Source: CAVTTH01 sp963737545 (GTDB taxonomy: Bacteria > Verrucomicrobiota > Verrucomicrobiia > Chthoniobacterales > UBA10450). From it: 64,000 nt of DNA. Position numbers and translations under genes: made by a program. The first letter of the stretch is position 1. Each line of letters starts with the position of its first letter. The stretch covers positions 231,591 through 295,590 of the forward strand of contig CAVTTH010000006.1 in NCBI GenBank assembly GCA_963737545.1, read 5' to 3'. The notes below the pieces were generated by a model. The model was not told the origin of the DNA. It searched no databases and worked only from the letters and a program-made list of their open reading frames with translations. Shown here one piece after another: positions 19,429-28,639 of this stretch.

Positions 19429-21717
19429 ATGACCGCTCCCAGGGTCAACCGTGTGGCTTTCCTTGGGGATTATATGCCCAGGCAATGCGGCATCGCGACA
19501 TTTACCACCGACATTTGTGAGGCGGTCGCAGCCGCCTACCCGGAATGCGAATGTATTGTAGGAGCGGTGAACGATCGCCCCGAAGGTTACGATTATTCGA
19601 CCCGCATCCGTTTTGAGATTGATGAAAAGGAGGCCGACTCCTACCGGCGCGCGGCGGATTTCCTAAACATTAATAACGTCGAAGTCATCTCGGTTCAGCA
19701 CGAGTTTGGCATCTACGGCGGGCCGGCCGGAAGTCATTTACTAGCCTTGCTGCGAGACGTCCACATGCCGGTGGTAACAACGCTGCATACTGTGCTGCGT
19801 GACCCTAACGAGGCGCAACGCTCGGTTATGGAGCAACTCGATGTGCTCTCGAATCGTTTCATCGTGATGGCTGAACGGGGGAGGGAGTTGTTGAAAGAAG
19901 TTTACGGCGTGTCGCCGGAAAAGATTGATCTTATCCCGCACGGCGTGCCTGACGTGCAGTTTATCGATCCAAGCTTCCACAAGGATCAGTTTGGCGTGGA
20001 AGGTAAGACGGTGCTGCTGACCTTTGGACTGCTGTCGCCTAACAAAGGCATCGAGTATGTAATCGAAGCGCTACCTGCCATACTCGAAACGCATCAGAAT
20101 GTCGTTTACATCGTCCTTGGCGCGACGCATCCCAATCTTCTTCTCCGGGAGGGTGAGTCTTATCGGTTAATGCTGGAGCGTCTCGCGGCCGATCGGGGCG
20201 TGAGCGGCGATGTCATTTTCTACAATCGCTTCGTGACCCTGGAAGAGCTAACCGACTTTATCGGCGCGGCCGACATTTACGTCACACCTTACCTCAACGA
20301 AGCGCAAATCACTTCTGGCACACTGGCTTACTCTTTTGGCGCGGGTAAGGCAGTGATTTCCACCCCTTATCTCTATGCGCAGGAGTTACTCGCGCAGGAT
20401 GGTGGCATCCTTGTGCCGTTTCGCGACAGCGCTGCCATCGCCGAAGGAGTAACTCAATTTCTATCCGATCCCGCGATGATGAGCGGGATGCGAAAACGCG
20501 CCTGGAAAGTCGGACGTGAAATGATTTGGCCAGTAGTAGCTCGCCGATACATGGAAAGCTTTGAGCTTGCGCGCATCCGCTCAACGGTTTCGCCACGCAA
20601 AGCCTTTGCGATTCGGACGCTGGAGAATCGCCCATATGAATTTCCGCCGCTAAAACTCGATCACCTTTTCCGGATGACCGACGACACCGGTATTTTCCAG
20701 CATGCCATCTTTAACGTCCCGAACTATCGGGAAGGTTATTGCACGGATGACAATGCCCGCGCCTTCATCCTTACCTTGCTCCTCCCGGAGATGACGGGCC
20801 GGGTCGCGCAACAAGATCTCGAAACACTCGCCAGTACCCTATCTCTCGTTTTTATGGGATGCGTTCGATCAGGTAACTAACCGGTTTCGGAATTTCATGA
20901 GTCATGGCCGGGTATGGCTGGAGCAGGTTGGTTCGGAAGATAGTCATGCTCGCGCGCTTTGGGCTGTAGGAATGGCGCTTGGCCGGTCGAGAAACGATGG
21001 TCATCGCAACCTTTGCGCGCTCTTGTTTCAACGTGGCTTGTCAGTTGTGGAACAATTCACCTCTCCACGCGCGTGGGCTTTTGCCCTGCTCGCCATGCAC
21101 GAGTATCTGCGCAGCTTTTCCGGCGACCGAACAGTCAATCAGTTACGCGAAGCGCTAACCAACCGCCTCCTAGAGTTGTTTCAAGCGAATAGCTCGAAGG
21201 AATGGCAATGGTTCGAGCCCATCGCTACCTATGATAACGCAAAGGTTTCGCATGCGATGATCCTCAGCGGTCATTGGACGTCGCGCGGTGAGGTATTTCA
21301 AGCAGGTTTGCAGTCGCTCCGCTGGCTGGTAGAAACGCAAAGAGCAGATGCCGGACATTTCGCGCCGATTGGTTGCAATGGTTTTTGGAAACGCGGCGAA
21401 GAACGCGCGCGGTTCGATCAACAGCCGCTCGAAGCTTACGCGATCATCTCCGCCTGTCTCGAGGCTTTCGCTCTCACGCATGACGAATACTGGAAACGCG
21501 CGTCGCGACGCTGTTTCGAGTGGTTCCTGGGTCGCAATGACTGGGAGAATCGCTTTACGATTCCACCACGGGAGGATGTCGTGATGCCTTGCATCAAGAT
21601 CGCGTGAGCCAGAATCAAGGAGCAGAATCAAGTCTCGCATTCTACTTATCTCTCGCGGAGATGACCGAGGCGGAAACGGCACCGGACTTGATGATTCCGA
21701 GTCAAAAAGTGGGATGA
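19429..21717 (+). CDS. GT4 glycosyltransferase with C-terminal alpha/alpha-barrel domain, two frameshifts
   Basis: A glycosyltransferase of roughly 760 residues once two frame breaks are joined. The N-terminal 400 residues form a GT-B fold of family GT4: FLGDYMPRQCGIATFTTDIC, LIPHGVPDV, LLTFGLLSPNKGIEYVIEAL, ITSGTLAYSFGAGKAVISTP. The C-terminal half resembles six-hairpin glycosidase-like domains (GYCTDDNARA, GSEDSHARALWAVG). Near 20840 the frame shifts; the alternative frame gives FLWDAFDQVTNRFRNFMS, joining both halves. Near 21545 another shift restores LYDSTTGGCRDALHQDRVSQ and NQGAESSLAFYLSL up to the stop at 21717. That stop overlaps the GH130 ATG as ATGA, which supports the restored frame. 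The GT4-GH130 pairing is known in many bacteria and suggests mannoside or glycan metabolism. Confidence 0.82.
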
Positions 21718-23162
21718 AACTTCATCCGACGGGCGTCCTTCTTCGGCCCGACAACAAGCGCGTCGTGGTACGTCCGTTCATCTCGATGGATCCCACGCGG
21801 GTCGGGCATATCATCGCCCGCGCGCTTGCGCTCAGCGAGAAGGAAACCGATAGACAGCTCGCACTGGTTCGCGCGGATTTTGGCGAGAGACATATCGATC
21901 TCGACAAGAGTTGGCTGAGACATTGTGAAAAAGTCCGAGCGCAGATCCCAGACAGGGAATCGATTTCCCACACACGCCGGTTATTCATTGGCGCGCTTTT
22001 CTCCGGTGAGTATGCACTTGAATCGGCGGCCTTGTTCAACCCTTCGATTGTGCCACATCCCAATCAGAACGGTCTAGGTCAGGGCGACCTTCGTTTTATT
22101 TTAAGCCTGCGATCGACCGGTGAAGGACATATATCGTCGATCCAGTTTCGCACCGGAGTGATCCATCGAGATCACTCCGTGCAGATCGAGAAGACGACGT
22201 CTTTTGTGACCCTGTCTGAGCTTAATTCCAATCCGACCTACCACAAGCGCGCCTTCCTGGACAAACTGAGTGAGATGGGGCTGGAGAATGATTGGGCGGC
22301 GTCGGTCATGGGACGATTGGGAAACACCTTTCTCTTTGACGAGCTGGATAAGTCCATCCAACAAGCAGCGCCGGACAAAGCTGCCTCACAGACGCGCGAT
22401 GTGCAACGAACCTTGGAGTGCATGCACTGGCTGGCGGAATCCAACTACGAAATTCGTTTCGCTCCTTCCTCGGAGATGTCGGAACGCATTATTTTTCCGG
22501 TATCGCCTAACGAAAGCAACGGCATTGAGGACGCCCGCTTTGTTCGTTTTGTCGAAGACGACGGGAGTGTTATCTACTACGCGACCTACACGGCCTACAA
22601 TGGGCGAATCATTCTACCTCAGTTGATCGAGACCACGGACTTCCTTGACTTCCGGGTCCTGACCCTTAACGGGCGGGCGGTGCAAAACAAAGGCATGGCT
22701 CTCTTTCCGCGCCGAATCAATGGGCGCTACGCAATGCTTTCCCGACTGGACGATGAAAATCTTTTTCTGACGTTCTCCGACAACCCGCATTTTTGGAACG
22801 ACCCGCAGCTCCTACAGGAGCCTCGTGAACCGTGGGAGCTGGTGAAGGTTGGCAACTGCGGCTCGCCGATTGAAACCGAAGCGGGCTGGTTACTTATTAC
22901 TCATGGCGTTGGTCCGATGCGGGAATATTGCATCGGAGTTACCCTGCTCGATTTGAACGATCCTACAAAGGTTATTGGCCGGCTGAAAGAGCCGCTCTTA
23001 AGACCGGAAGGGAGCGAGAGGGAAGGTTACGTCCCTAATGTCGTCTACTCCTGCGGCTCGCTCATCCACAACGGGCAACTCATCCTGCCTTATGGCGTTA
23101 GCGATACGGCGTCGAGCATTGTCAGAATCGAGTTAAGCGAGCTTCTGGCCGCCCTTACCTAA
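21714..23162 (+). CDS. glycoside hydrolase family 130 protein
   Basis: An intact 482-residue member of GH130, the family of inverting beta-mannoside phosphorylases and related hydrolases. The conserved catalytic segment NGIEDARFVRF contains the proposed general-acid Asp. Other family elements are ESAALFNPSIVPHPNQ, YYATYTAYNG, NKGMALFPRRINGRY and VGNCGSPIETEAGWLLITHG. Whether it uses phosphate or water cannot be read from the sequence by eye. The start overlaps the GT4 stop (ATGA), so the two are translationally coupled. Together they probably build and break one oligomannoside or related glycan. Cytoplasmic, no signal peptide. Confidence 0.9.
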   Translation: MKLHPTGVLLRPDNKRVVVRPFISMDPTRVGHIIARALALSEKETDRQLALVRADFGERHIDLDKSWLRHCEKVRAQIPDRESISHTRRLFIGALFSGEYALESAALFNPSIVPHPNQNGLGQGDLRFILSLRSTGEGHISSIQFRTGVIHRDHSVQIEKTTSFVTLSELNSNPTYHKRAFLDKLSEMGLENDWAASVMGRLGNTFLFDELDKSIQQAAPDKAASQTRDVQRTLECMHWLAESNYEIRFAPSSEMSERIIFPVSPNESNGIEDARFVRFVEDDGSVIYYATYTAYNGRIILPQLIETTDFLDFRVLTLNGRAVQNKGMALFPRRINGRYAMLSRLDDENLFLTFSDNPHFWNDPQLLQEPREPWELVKVGNCGSPIETEAGWLLITHGVGPMREYCIGVTLLDLNDPTKVIGRLKEPLLRPEGSEREGYVPNVVYSCGSLIHNGQLILPYGVSDTASSIVRIELSELLAALT

Positions 23163-23580
23163 AGCGATCGCCTCCGAATCAGCTGGCTGCCGAATTAATT
23201 TGTTTCCACGGGCCACAATCATTCGTGTGAATCGACGGAACCGACGGATGGGCCAGCTGGAAAAAGCAGCATAGTCAGAATGACACAGACGGTAGCGGAT
23301 GGAGAGACCACGAAATAATTCGAAATGTCATTAGGAAACTGCGTATTCCGGCCGTAGATTAAATTTGGGCAAGGCTCGGCAGCATCGCTCCACCGCACGT
23401 GCTACTGTTCCCTTTGCACGCGGGTTGACCTCATGGAATTAACAATCACTCAAACTGGCGCGCTCTACGACGCGCATCACAAAACTTCAAAGCGCCTGGC
23501 CGTCCCGTCGCAACGAAAGAGGGCCGCCGGAAACAATCGCTCATCGATCCCTCCTTTGGCGGCCTCCCTTCGCCGCGTTT
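23163..23580. other. 418-base gap
   Basis: No gene, hairpin terminator or repeat was recognised between GH130 and the next small gene. Confidence 0.4.
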
Positions 23581-23973
23581 TTGTCCCAAGATATCATCCC
23601 GACAACGGTCGATAATCGCATGGTCGATCCCAGCTACCGAAGTATTGACGCTCTTGATACCTGGCTCATTGATCTAGCCGGAAACATCGCAGCCACAGAC
23701 GCTGGTTTAGGCATCTTGCACAGCATCGCCAGCCTAGGTGTTCCACTATTCCGAAGTAGTGAAGAAGCGATGGAATGGGGTTCGCACCTGAACGCCGCGG
23801 AGCATACCACCCTCGTCGATATTCAACGCACCTGTAGCAATGCGGCATGCGAGACCGCCGACCCGCAGGGTATGGTCAACCTCGCAACGCGATCGCAGTT
23901 GCTACGCGAAGCAGCGGAAGCCTTTATGCCAGACCTGCCGGAAGCGAAGGTCACGAAAGGTTCGGGGACCTGA
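23581..23973 (+). CDS. hypothetical protein, coupled to a zinc-ribbon gene
   Basis: A 130-residue helical, acidic protein of no recognised family. It would start at TTG 23581, or more probably at ATG 23620 (MVDPSYRSIDALDTWLIDLAG). Segments such as GSHLNAAEHTTLVDIQRTC and AADPQ-like stretches carry three Cys but no clear metal motif. The stop shares bases with the next start (TGATG), so translation is coupled to a small zinc-ribbon membrane protein. Whether it is expressed is uncertain. Confidence 0.5.
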   Translation: MSQDIIPTTVDNRMVDPSYRSIDALDTWLIDLAGNIAATDAGLGILHSIASLGVPLFRSSEEAMEWGSHLNAAEHTTLVDIQRTCSNAACETADPQGMVNLATRSQLLREAAEAFMPDLPEAKVTKGSGT

Positions 23974-24158
23974 TGTCATTACAATCGTGTGGCACTTGTG
24001 GTTATGCAGTCGCAGTCAGCGATGGCCGCTGCCGCCATTGTCGTTCCACGGTTAAGCCATCCGCGGCGCAGGCGCGGTTCAATCTTAAGCTGCTCGTGCC
24101 CCTGGCACCGGTTGCGTTGCTCCTCAGCATTTTGCTTTATCGGGCGTTCCTCCATTAG
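23973..24158 (+). CDS. small zinc-ribbon membrane protein
   Basis: A 61-residue protein. The N-terminal 25 residues form a compact zinc ribbon with two CxxC pairs (CGTCGYAV and CRHC). A single hydrophobic helix, LLVPLAPVALLLSILLY, is close to the C terminus, so it should be a membrane protein with the ribbon on the cytoplasmic face. The ATG at 23973 overlaps the preceding stop. The function is unknown; such proteins often accompany other membrane or stress proteins. Confidence 0.6.
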   Translation: MSLQSCGTCGYAVAVSDGRCRHCRSTVKPSAAQARFNLKLLVPLAPVALLLSILLYRAFLH

Positions 24159-24159
24159 G

Positions 24160-24380
24160 AAACTGGCGCAAACCGTTCGGCAATACCGGAATGGAGTTGT
24201 CAGTTACTTCGACAACCGTCTCACACAGGGAGCCATCGAAGCCATTAACGGTACCATCAACTCGCCGAGCGACGTGCTCGCGGGTTCCGTAATTTCATCT
24301 ATCTGCAAACAATTGCCTATTGGAATACGGGCAAACTCAACATCCTCCAGTCGCCGGACGAGGTTTTCGGCGGACGTTAG
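24160..24380 (+). mobile_element. C-terminal remnant of an ISL3-like transposase
   Basis: Reading one frame gives RQYRNGVVSYFDNRLTQGAI-EAINGTIN. After a frame change near 24270, the next frame gives LAERRARGFRNFIYLQTIAYW-NTGKLNIL, ending at TAG 24380. This is the C-terminal signature of ISL3-family DDE transposases: a YF.(N/H)RLTN..(S/V)E..N..I segment carrying the last acidic residue, then RRARGYRNF. The N-terminal three quarters and the terminal inverted repeats are absent, so it is a dead fragment. It lies immediately upstream of the intact OsmC gene and its duplicated leader. Confidence 0.75.
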
Positions 24381-24679
24381 ATCAACGGGGTTAGTGCCGT
24401 CCTCGACTGAAATGTTCCAAGTTTGTTTGTTTCGAGGCACACTGCTTTGTATCAGTAGCACTCCCATTGCAATTGGATTGCATGCTGGTGCGGGGTGGAT
24501 ATCGCGGCAAGCGAGGAAAGGTCAATCGCGCTGTGAGAACGATACTCCTTGCCACTCGCAATCCTCCTTCAAACTCTGCTAATGTGTCTAAATATCAAAA
24601 CGGAACGCCTTGTTGGACATTGGGGCTTGCATCGAAAACATAGCGATCTAATCATCGTGTGATTCGGATAGCTGTCGTA
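24381..24679. other. gap with the leader of the OsmC gene
   Basis: This contains no gene. From about 24585 it matches the sequence upstream of the truncated OsmC copy at 18.4 kb, so the duplicated unit includes the leader. Confidence 0.6.
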
Positions 24680-25150
24680 ATGAACATTCCACCTGCGGTT
24701 CCGATCGACGAACCGAACCAAAAACCAGCTGACGTCATCGTGCGCGGTAACGCCGCTGGATTCCTGCAGGAAGTTCTCAGCGGCAAACATCGCTTGCGCG
24801 CCGATGAGCCGGAGAGTGCGGGCGGCAATGATGCAGGGCCGGGTCCGTACGACTATCTGCTCATCGCACTGGGTGTCTGTACGTCGATGACTCTCGGACT
24901 ATATGCGCGCCGGAAACAACTGCCGCTGGAAAACATCACTGTTTCGCTCTCGCACTCGCGCATCCACGCGAAGGATTGCGAAGAATGCGAGACGGAGGAA
25001 GGAATACTCGATCGCATCGACGCCAAGATCGAATTGACCGGCCCGTTAACGCCGGAACAACACGCCAGGCTCATGGAAATCGCCGCAAAGTGTCCAGTCC
25101 ATCGCACGCTCAAGTCCGAGATAAACATCCAGCTGCGCGCTGATCAGTAA
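24680..25150 (+). CDS. OsmC family peroxiredoxin-like protein
   Basis: A 156-residue OsmC/Ohr superfamily protein that would reduce organic hydroperoxides in the cytoplasm. The two redox Cys are placed as expected: LGVCTSMTLGLYARRK (peroxidatic Cys, followed by an Arg/Lys-rich stretch) and KCPVHRTLKSEINI (resolving Cys). A fold segment GPGPYDYLLIALG precedes the first. Start ATG 24680 was chosen because it is the one conserved in the truncated duplicate at 18535; an upstream in-frame ATG adds seven residues. An O-methyltransferase gene follows. Confidence 0.88.
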   Translation: MNIPPAVPIDEPNQKPADVIVRGNAAGFLQEVLSGKHRLRADEPESAGGNDAGPGPYDYLLIALGVCTSMTLGLYARRKQLPLENITVSLSHSRIHAKDCEECETEEGILDRIDAKIELTGPLTPEQHARLMEIAAKCPVHRTLKSEINIQLRADQ

Positions 25151-25267
25151 GCGTCAAAAAGCCTCTATGTTTTCCGCCGAGAGCGACGCCATCATCGAGG
25201 TCGCAATGATATCATCAATGTTTGGAATCGAATGCCGGAGGTCCGGAGCAAGTTCAATGTTAAAACC

Positions 25268-25927
25268 ATGGCCACCAAATACGTTGCTCTCACTGATGCA
25301 CTCTACGACTACGTAGTGCGTTATCGCTCCCGCGCTGACGATCCTCTGCTGGACGAACTGCGGGCTGAGACCGAAACGCTCGGCGATGCAGCGCGCATGC
25401 TGATCAGTCGCGAACAGGGCGATTTCTTTACACTGCTGGCGAAATTGTTGAATGCGCGTTCTGCTGTCGAAGTTGGCACCTTTACCGGTTACAGTTCGAT
25501 CTGCATCGCGCGAGGGCTTGCGCTGGGCGGCCGGCTGACGTGCTTCGAGATAAACGCGGAGTGGGCGGCGATGGCTCGACGTTATTGGGAAAAGGATGGC
25601 CTAACGGATCGCATTGAACTCCGGCTCGGCGACGCGGCCGAGGAACTGGTGAGATGGCAACCTGCCGACGCGCTGGATTTGGTGTTCATCGATGCCGACA
25701 AACCAGGCTACGACACCTATTTCGAGATGTTGCTGCCGAAAATGAAGACCAACGGTCTATTCATTTTTGACAATATGGTGTGGGGCGGACGAGTGATTGA
25801 AGAACCGCTAACCGATCCCGACGGGGTGGCCATTGACCTCCTGAATCGCAAACTAGCAAAAGATTCTCGGATCGAATCGGTCTTGTTGCCGTTTGCCGAT
25901 GGACTGCATCTGGCGCGAAAGCGGTAG
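25268..25927 (+). CDS. class I SAM O-methyltransferase (caffeoyl-CoA OMT type)
   Basis: A 219-residue O-methyltransferase of the CCoAOMT/catechol type. Motif I is EVGTFTGYSSICIARGL, the acidic SAM residue is in LTCFEIN, the metal-site motif is DLVFIDADKPGY, and NMVWGGRV follows. The chosen start ATG 25268 gives MATKYVALTDALYDYVVRY, the usual N-terminal helix. The natural acceptor cannot be told from sequence. The P-type ATPase starts 33 bases after its stop. Confidence 0.88.
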   Translation: MATKYVALTDALYDYVVRYRSRADDPLLDELRAETETLGDAARMLISREQGDFFTLLAKLLNARSAVEVGTFTGYSSICIARGLALGGRLTCFEINAEWAAMARRYWEKDGLTDRIELRLGDAAEELVRWQPADALDLVFIDADKPGYDTYFEMLLPKMKTNGLFIFDNMVWGGRVIEEPLTDPDGVAIDLLNRKLAKDSRIESVLLPFADGLHLARKR

Positions 25928-25960
25928 CCGCGAAAGGCAAGGCAATCAGTGCGCGTCTAA

Positions 25961-28495
25961 TTGAGCTTGACTGATTCTTCACGAACTGAGGACCTTTTTG
26001 CAGCGTCGACGGACGCGCTGCTTCGTCTTCTCGATACTTCGGCGAGCGGTCTGACCAATGATCAGGCCCGGGAGCGTCTCGCTCGCCTGGGCGCAAATCG
26101 GCTTCAAGCAAAGGAACGTGCCACCGGGCCGATGTTGCTGCTCAGGCAGTTCACGAGTCCGATCATTCTCATCCTGATCGGAGCAGCGGTGCTCTCGACA
26201 TTTCTTCAGGATGTGACTGACGCCGCGATTATCCTCTTAATAGTAATCGTAAGCGGTTTACTCGGCTTTTTGCAGGAACACCGCGCTGCTACGGCCGTGG
26301 CGGCGCTGTGTGCCGTCGTTGAAACAAAAGTGCGTGTCCTGCGTGCCGGCGTGGAAATGCTGGTGCCGCTCGAACAAGTCGTTCCCGGTGATCTCGTCCT
26401 GCTCTCAGCCGGTAGCATCGTTCCGGCAGACTGCCGGCTGCTCGAGACGCGCGACCTCTTCGTGAATGAAGCGATGCTAACGGGCGAGACGTACCCGAAC
26501 GAAAAAACTCCCGGCCCGCTCTCGGGCGAGATCGCACTTGCGAGACGTAACAACGCCGTATTCATGGGAACGCATGTCATAAGTGGCACCGGCAAAGGCT
26601 GCGTCGTCCATACCGGCCGTGGAACGCAATTCGGCAAGGTGTACGAAACGCTGAGACTGCGGCCGCCGGAAACCGAATTTGAACGTGGAATTCGCCGATT
26701 CGGATACCTGCTCGCTGAAGTCACCTTCGTGCTCGTCCTCGCGATCTTTGCGTTCAACGTTTATTTCCACAAGCCGGTCCTCGATTCATTGCTGTTCGCG
26801 CTGGCGCTTGCAGTCGGTTTGACGCCGCAACTTCTGCCCGCGATCATCAGCATTAATCTTTCCCACGGCGCGCGCCGGATGGCGGCGAGCAAGGTCATTG
26901 TGAAGCGGCTCGCGGCGATCGAGAACTTCGGCAGTATGAACGTTCTCTGTTCCGACAAGACGGGCACGCTAACAGAGGGAGAAGTGCGGGTGTACGCGGC
27001 GCTTGATCCGCAGGGCAACCCGAGCACGCAGGTTTTGCTCTATGCATATCTGAATGCGGCGAACGAAACCGGGTTCATTAATCCGATAGATCATGCAATC
27101 AGGCAGTCCGCCATCGCGGATGCCGACCAATGGAAAAAGCTCGACGAGATTCCTTACGATTTCTTACGGAAACGCCTGAGCGTCCTTTTGCAAAAGGATG
27201 GGCGAAATTTACTGATCACAAAAGGCGCGCTGCGCCAAATGCTCGAAGTGTCGTCGCGAGCGGAAATGAGCGATGGGTCGATTGTCGCAATCGGGACGGT
27301 TCGGGCGGAAGTCGAGCGGCACTGGCGACAGTTCAGCAGCGAAGGTCATCGTGTGCTCGGCATCGCTTATCGTGAATTTCCCGAGCGGACTCAGGTCACG
27401 CGCGATGACGAGAGCGAGATGATCTTCGCCGGCTTTGTTGTTCTTTCCGATCCAGTAAAAAATCGCATCGCCGACACGATTGGTGAGTTCAAGGAGCTCG
27501 GGATCACGCTGAAGATCATCACCGGCGACAACGCGCTTATTGCCGAACATATCGCGCGGGAGGTTGGACTGGCAGAGGCACGACTTCTCACCGGACCCGA
27601 GATGCGGGAGATGAGCGCTCAGGCCCTTATGCATCGTGTAAACGGCGTCGATGTGTTTGCCGAAATCGAGCCGATGCAAAAGGAACGAATCATCCTCGCG
27701 CTAAAAAAGGCGGGGAATGTCGTTGGCTATCTCGGTGATGGAATTAACGATGCGCCTGCGCTGCATGCAGCCGACGTCGGATTATCGGTGGACAGTGCGG
27801 TTGATGTTGCGCGTGAAGCAGCAGATTTCGTTTTGCTCGAGCACGATCTTGAGGTGTTGATCGAAGGCGTGCGAGAAGGCCGTCGGACATTTGCCAACAC
27901 ACTGAAGTATGTGTTCATCGCCACGAGTGCAAACTTCGGCAACATGTTCAGTATGGCTGGGGCCTCACTCTTTCTGCCGTTTCTGCCGCTGCTGCCAAAA
28001 CAGATCTTGCTCATAAATCTGCTCACAGATTTTCCGGAGATGACAATTGCGACCGACAACGTCGATGCCGAGCTCGTTCAGGCGCCGCGTCGGTGGGACA
28101 TCCAGTTTATCCGCAAATTTATGATCGTATTCGGCACGCTCAGCTCCGTTTTCGACTGCCTCACTTTTGTCGTCCTGATCTGGCTCGGCGCGACCATGGA
28201 ACAGTTTCGAACCGGCTGGTTCATGGAGTCGATTGTCTCGGCTTCGTTAATCGTTTTGGTTGTGCGAAGCCGGCGACCGTTCTTTAAGAGTCGTCCGAGT
28301 AAGACCCTCGTCCGTGCGACCATAGCAGTGGTGGTGATGGCGTTTCTCATGCCGTACCTGCCATTCGCGGCCGTGCTTGGTTTCGCGCGACTGCCGGCGC
28401 AGTTTTACGCCGTCATTCTGGTGGTTGTTCTTCTCTACGTCGTCGCGGCAGAGGTAACGAAACGCGCATTTTATCGCGCCACTGCCAGAGAGTGA
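25961..28495 (+). CDS. mgtA: P-type ATPase, MgtA-like Mg2+ transporter
   Basis: An intact 844-residue P3B-type ATPase with TTG start. In order: the cation-transporter N domain (GLTNDQARERLARLGANRL), the actuator TGE loop (MLTGETYPNE), membrane helix M4 with FALALAVGLTPQLLPAII, the phosphorylation site CSDKTGTLTEG with the acylated Asp, the nucleotide-domain Lys in LLITKGAL, the hinge GDGINDAPALHAADVG, and a C-terminal six-helix block. The M4 sequence GLTPQLLPAI is typical of Mg2+ importers of the MgtA/MgtB group rather than heavy-metal pumps. No Mg2+ riboswitch was recognised upstream. Confidence 0.9.
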   Translation: MSLTDSSRTEDLFAASTDALLRLLDTSASGLTNDQARERLARLGANRLQAKERATGPMLLLRQFTSPIILILIGAAVLSTFLQDVTDAAIILLIVIVSGLLGFLQEHRAATAVAALCAVVETKVRVLRAGVEMLVPLEQVVPGDLVLLSAGSIVPADCRLLETRDLFVNEAMLTGETYPNEKTPGPLSGEIALARRNNAVFMGTHVISGTGKGCVVHTGRGTQFGKVYETLRLRPPETEFERGIRRFGYLLAEVTFVLVLAIFAFNVYFHKPVLDSLLFALALAVGLTPQLLPAIISINLSHGARRMAASKVIVKRLAAIENFGSMNVLCSDKTGTLTEGEVRVYAALDPQGNPSTQVLLYAYLNAANETGFINPIDHAIRQSAIADADQWKKLDEIPYDFLRKRLSVLLQKDGRNLLITKGALRQMLEVSSRAEMSDGSIVAIGTVRAEVERHWRQFSSEGHRVLGIAYREFPERTQVTRDDESEMIFAGFVVLSDPVKNRIADTIGEFKELGITLKIITGDNALIAEHIAREVGLAEARLLTGPEMREMSAQALMHRVNGVDVFAEIEPMQKERIILALKKAGNVVGYLGDGINDAPALHAADVGLSVDSAVDVAREAADFVLLEHDLEVLIEGVREGRRTFANTLKYVFIATSANFGNMFSMAGASLFLPFLPLLPKQILLINLLTDFPEMTIATDNVDAELVQAPRRWDIQFIRKFMIVFGTLSSVFDCLTFVVLIWLGATMEQFRTGWFMESIVSASLIVLVVRSRRPFFKSRPSKTLVRATIAVVVMAFLMPYLPFAAVLGFARLPAQFYAVILVVVLLYVVAAEVTKRAFYRATARE

Positions 28496-28639
28496 CAGTT
28501 GCCCTCAGTTCCCAGCGCGCGGCTCATCGCACGAGCACGGCGGTCAGGCGGCTGCGGGGGCAAGAATTGGAGAGTAAAAGCCAATCATCGGGGCAGCGCC
28601 AATCCTCTTTTGGCTTTAAGCTTAAAAAGAAAATTGACT

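Noticed and set aside
25150..25960. A Mg2+ riboswitch upstream of mgtA
   Set aside because: The O-methyltransferase stop is 33 bases from the mgtA start and no M-box-like fold was found upstream.
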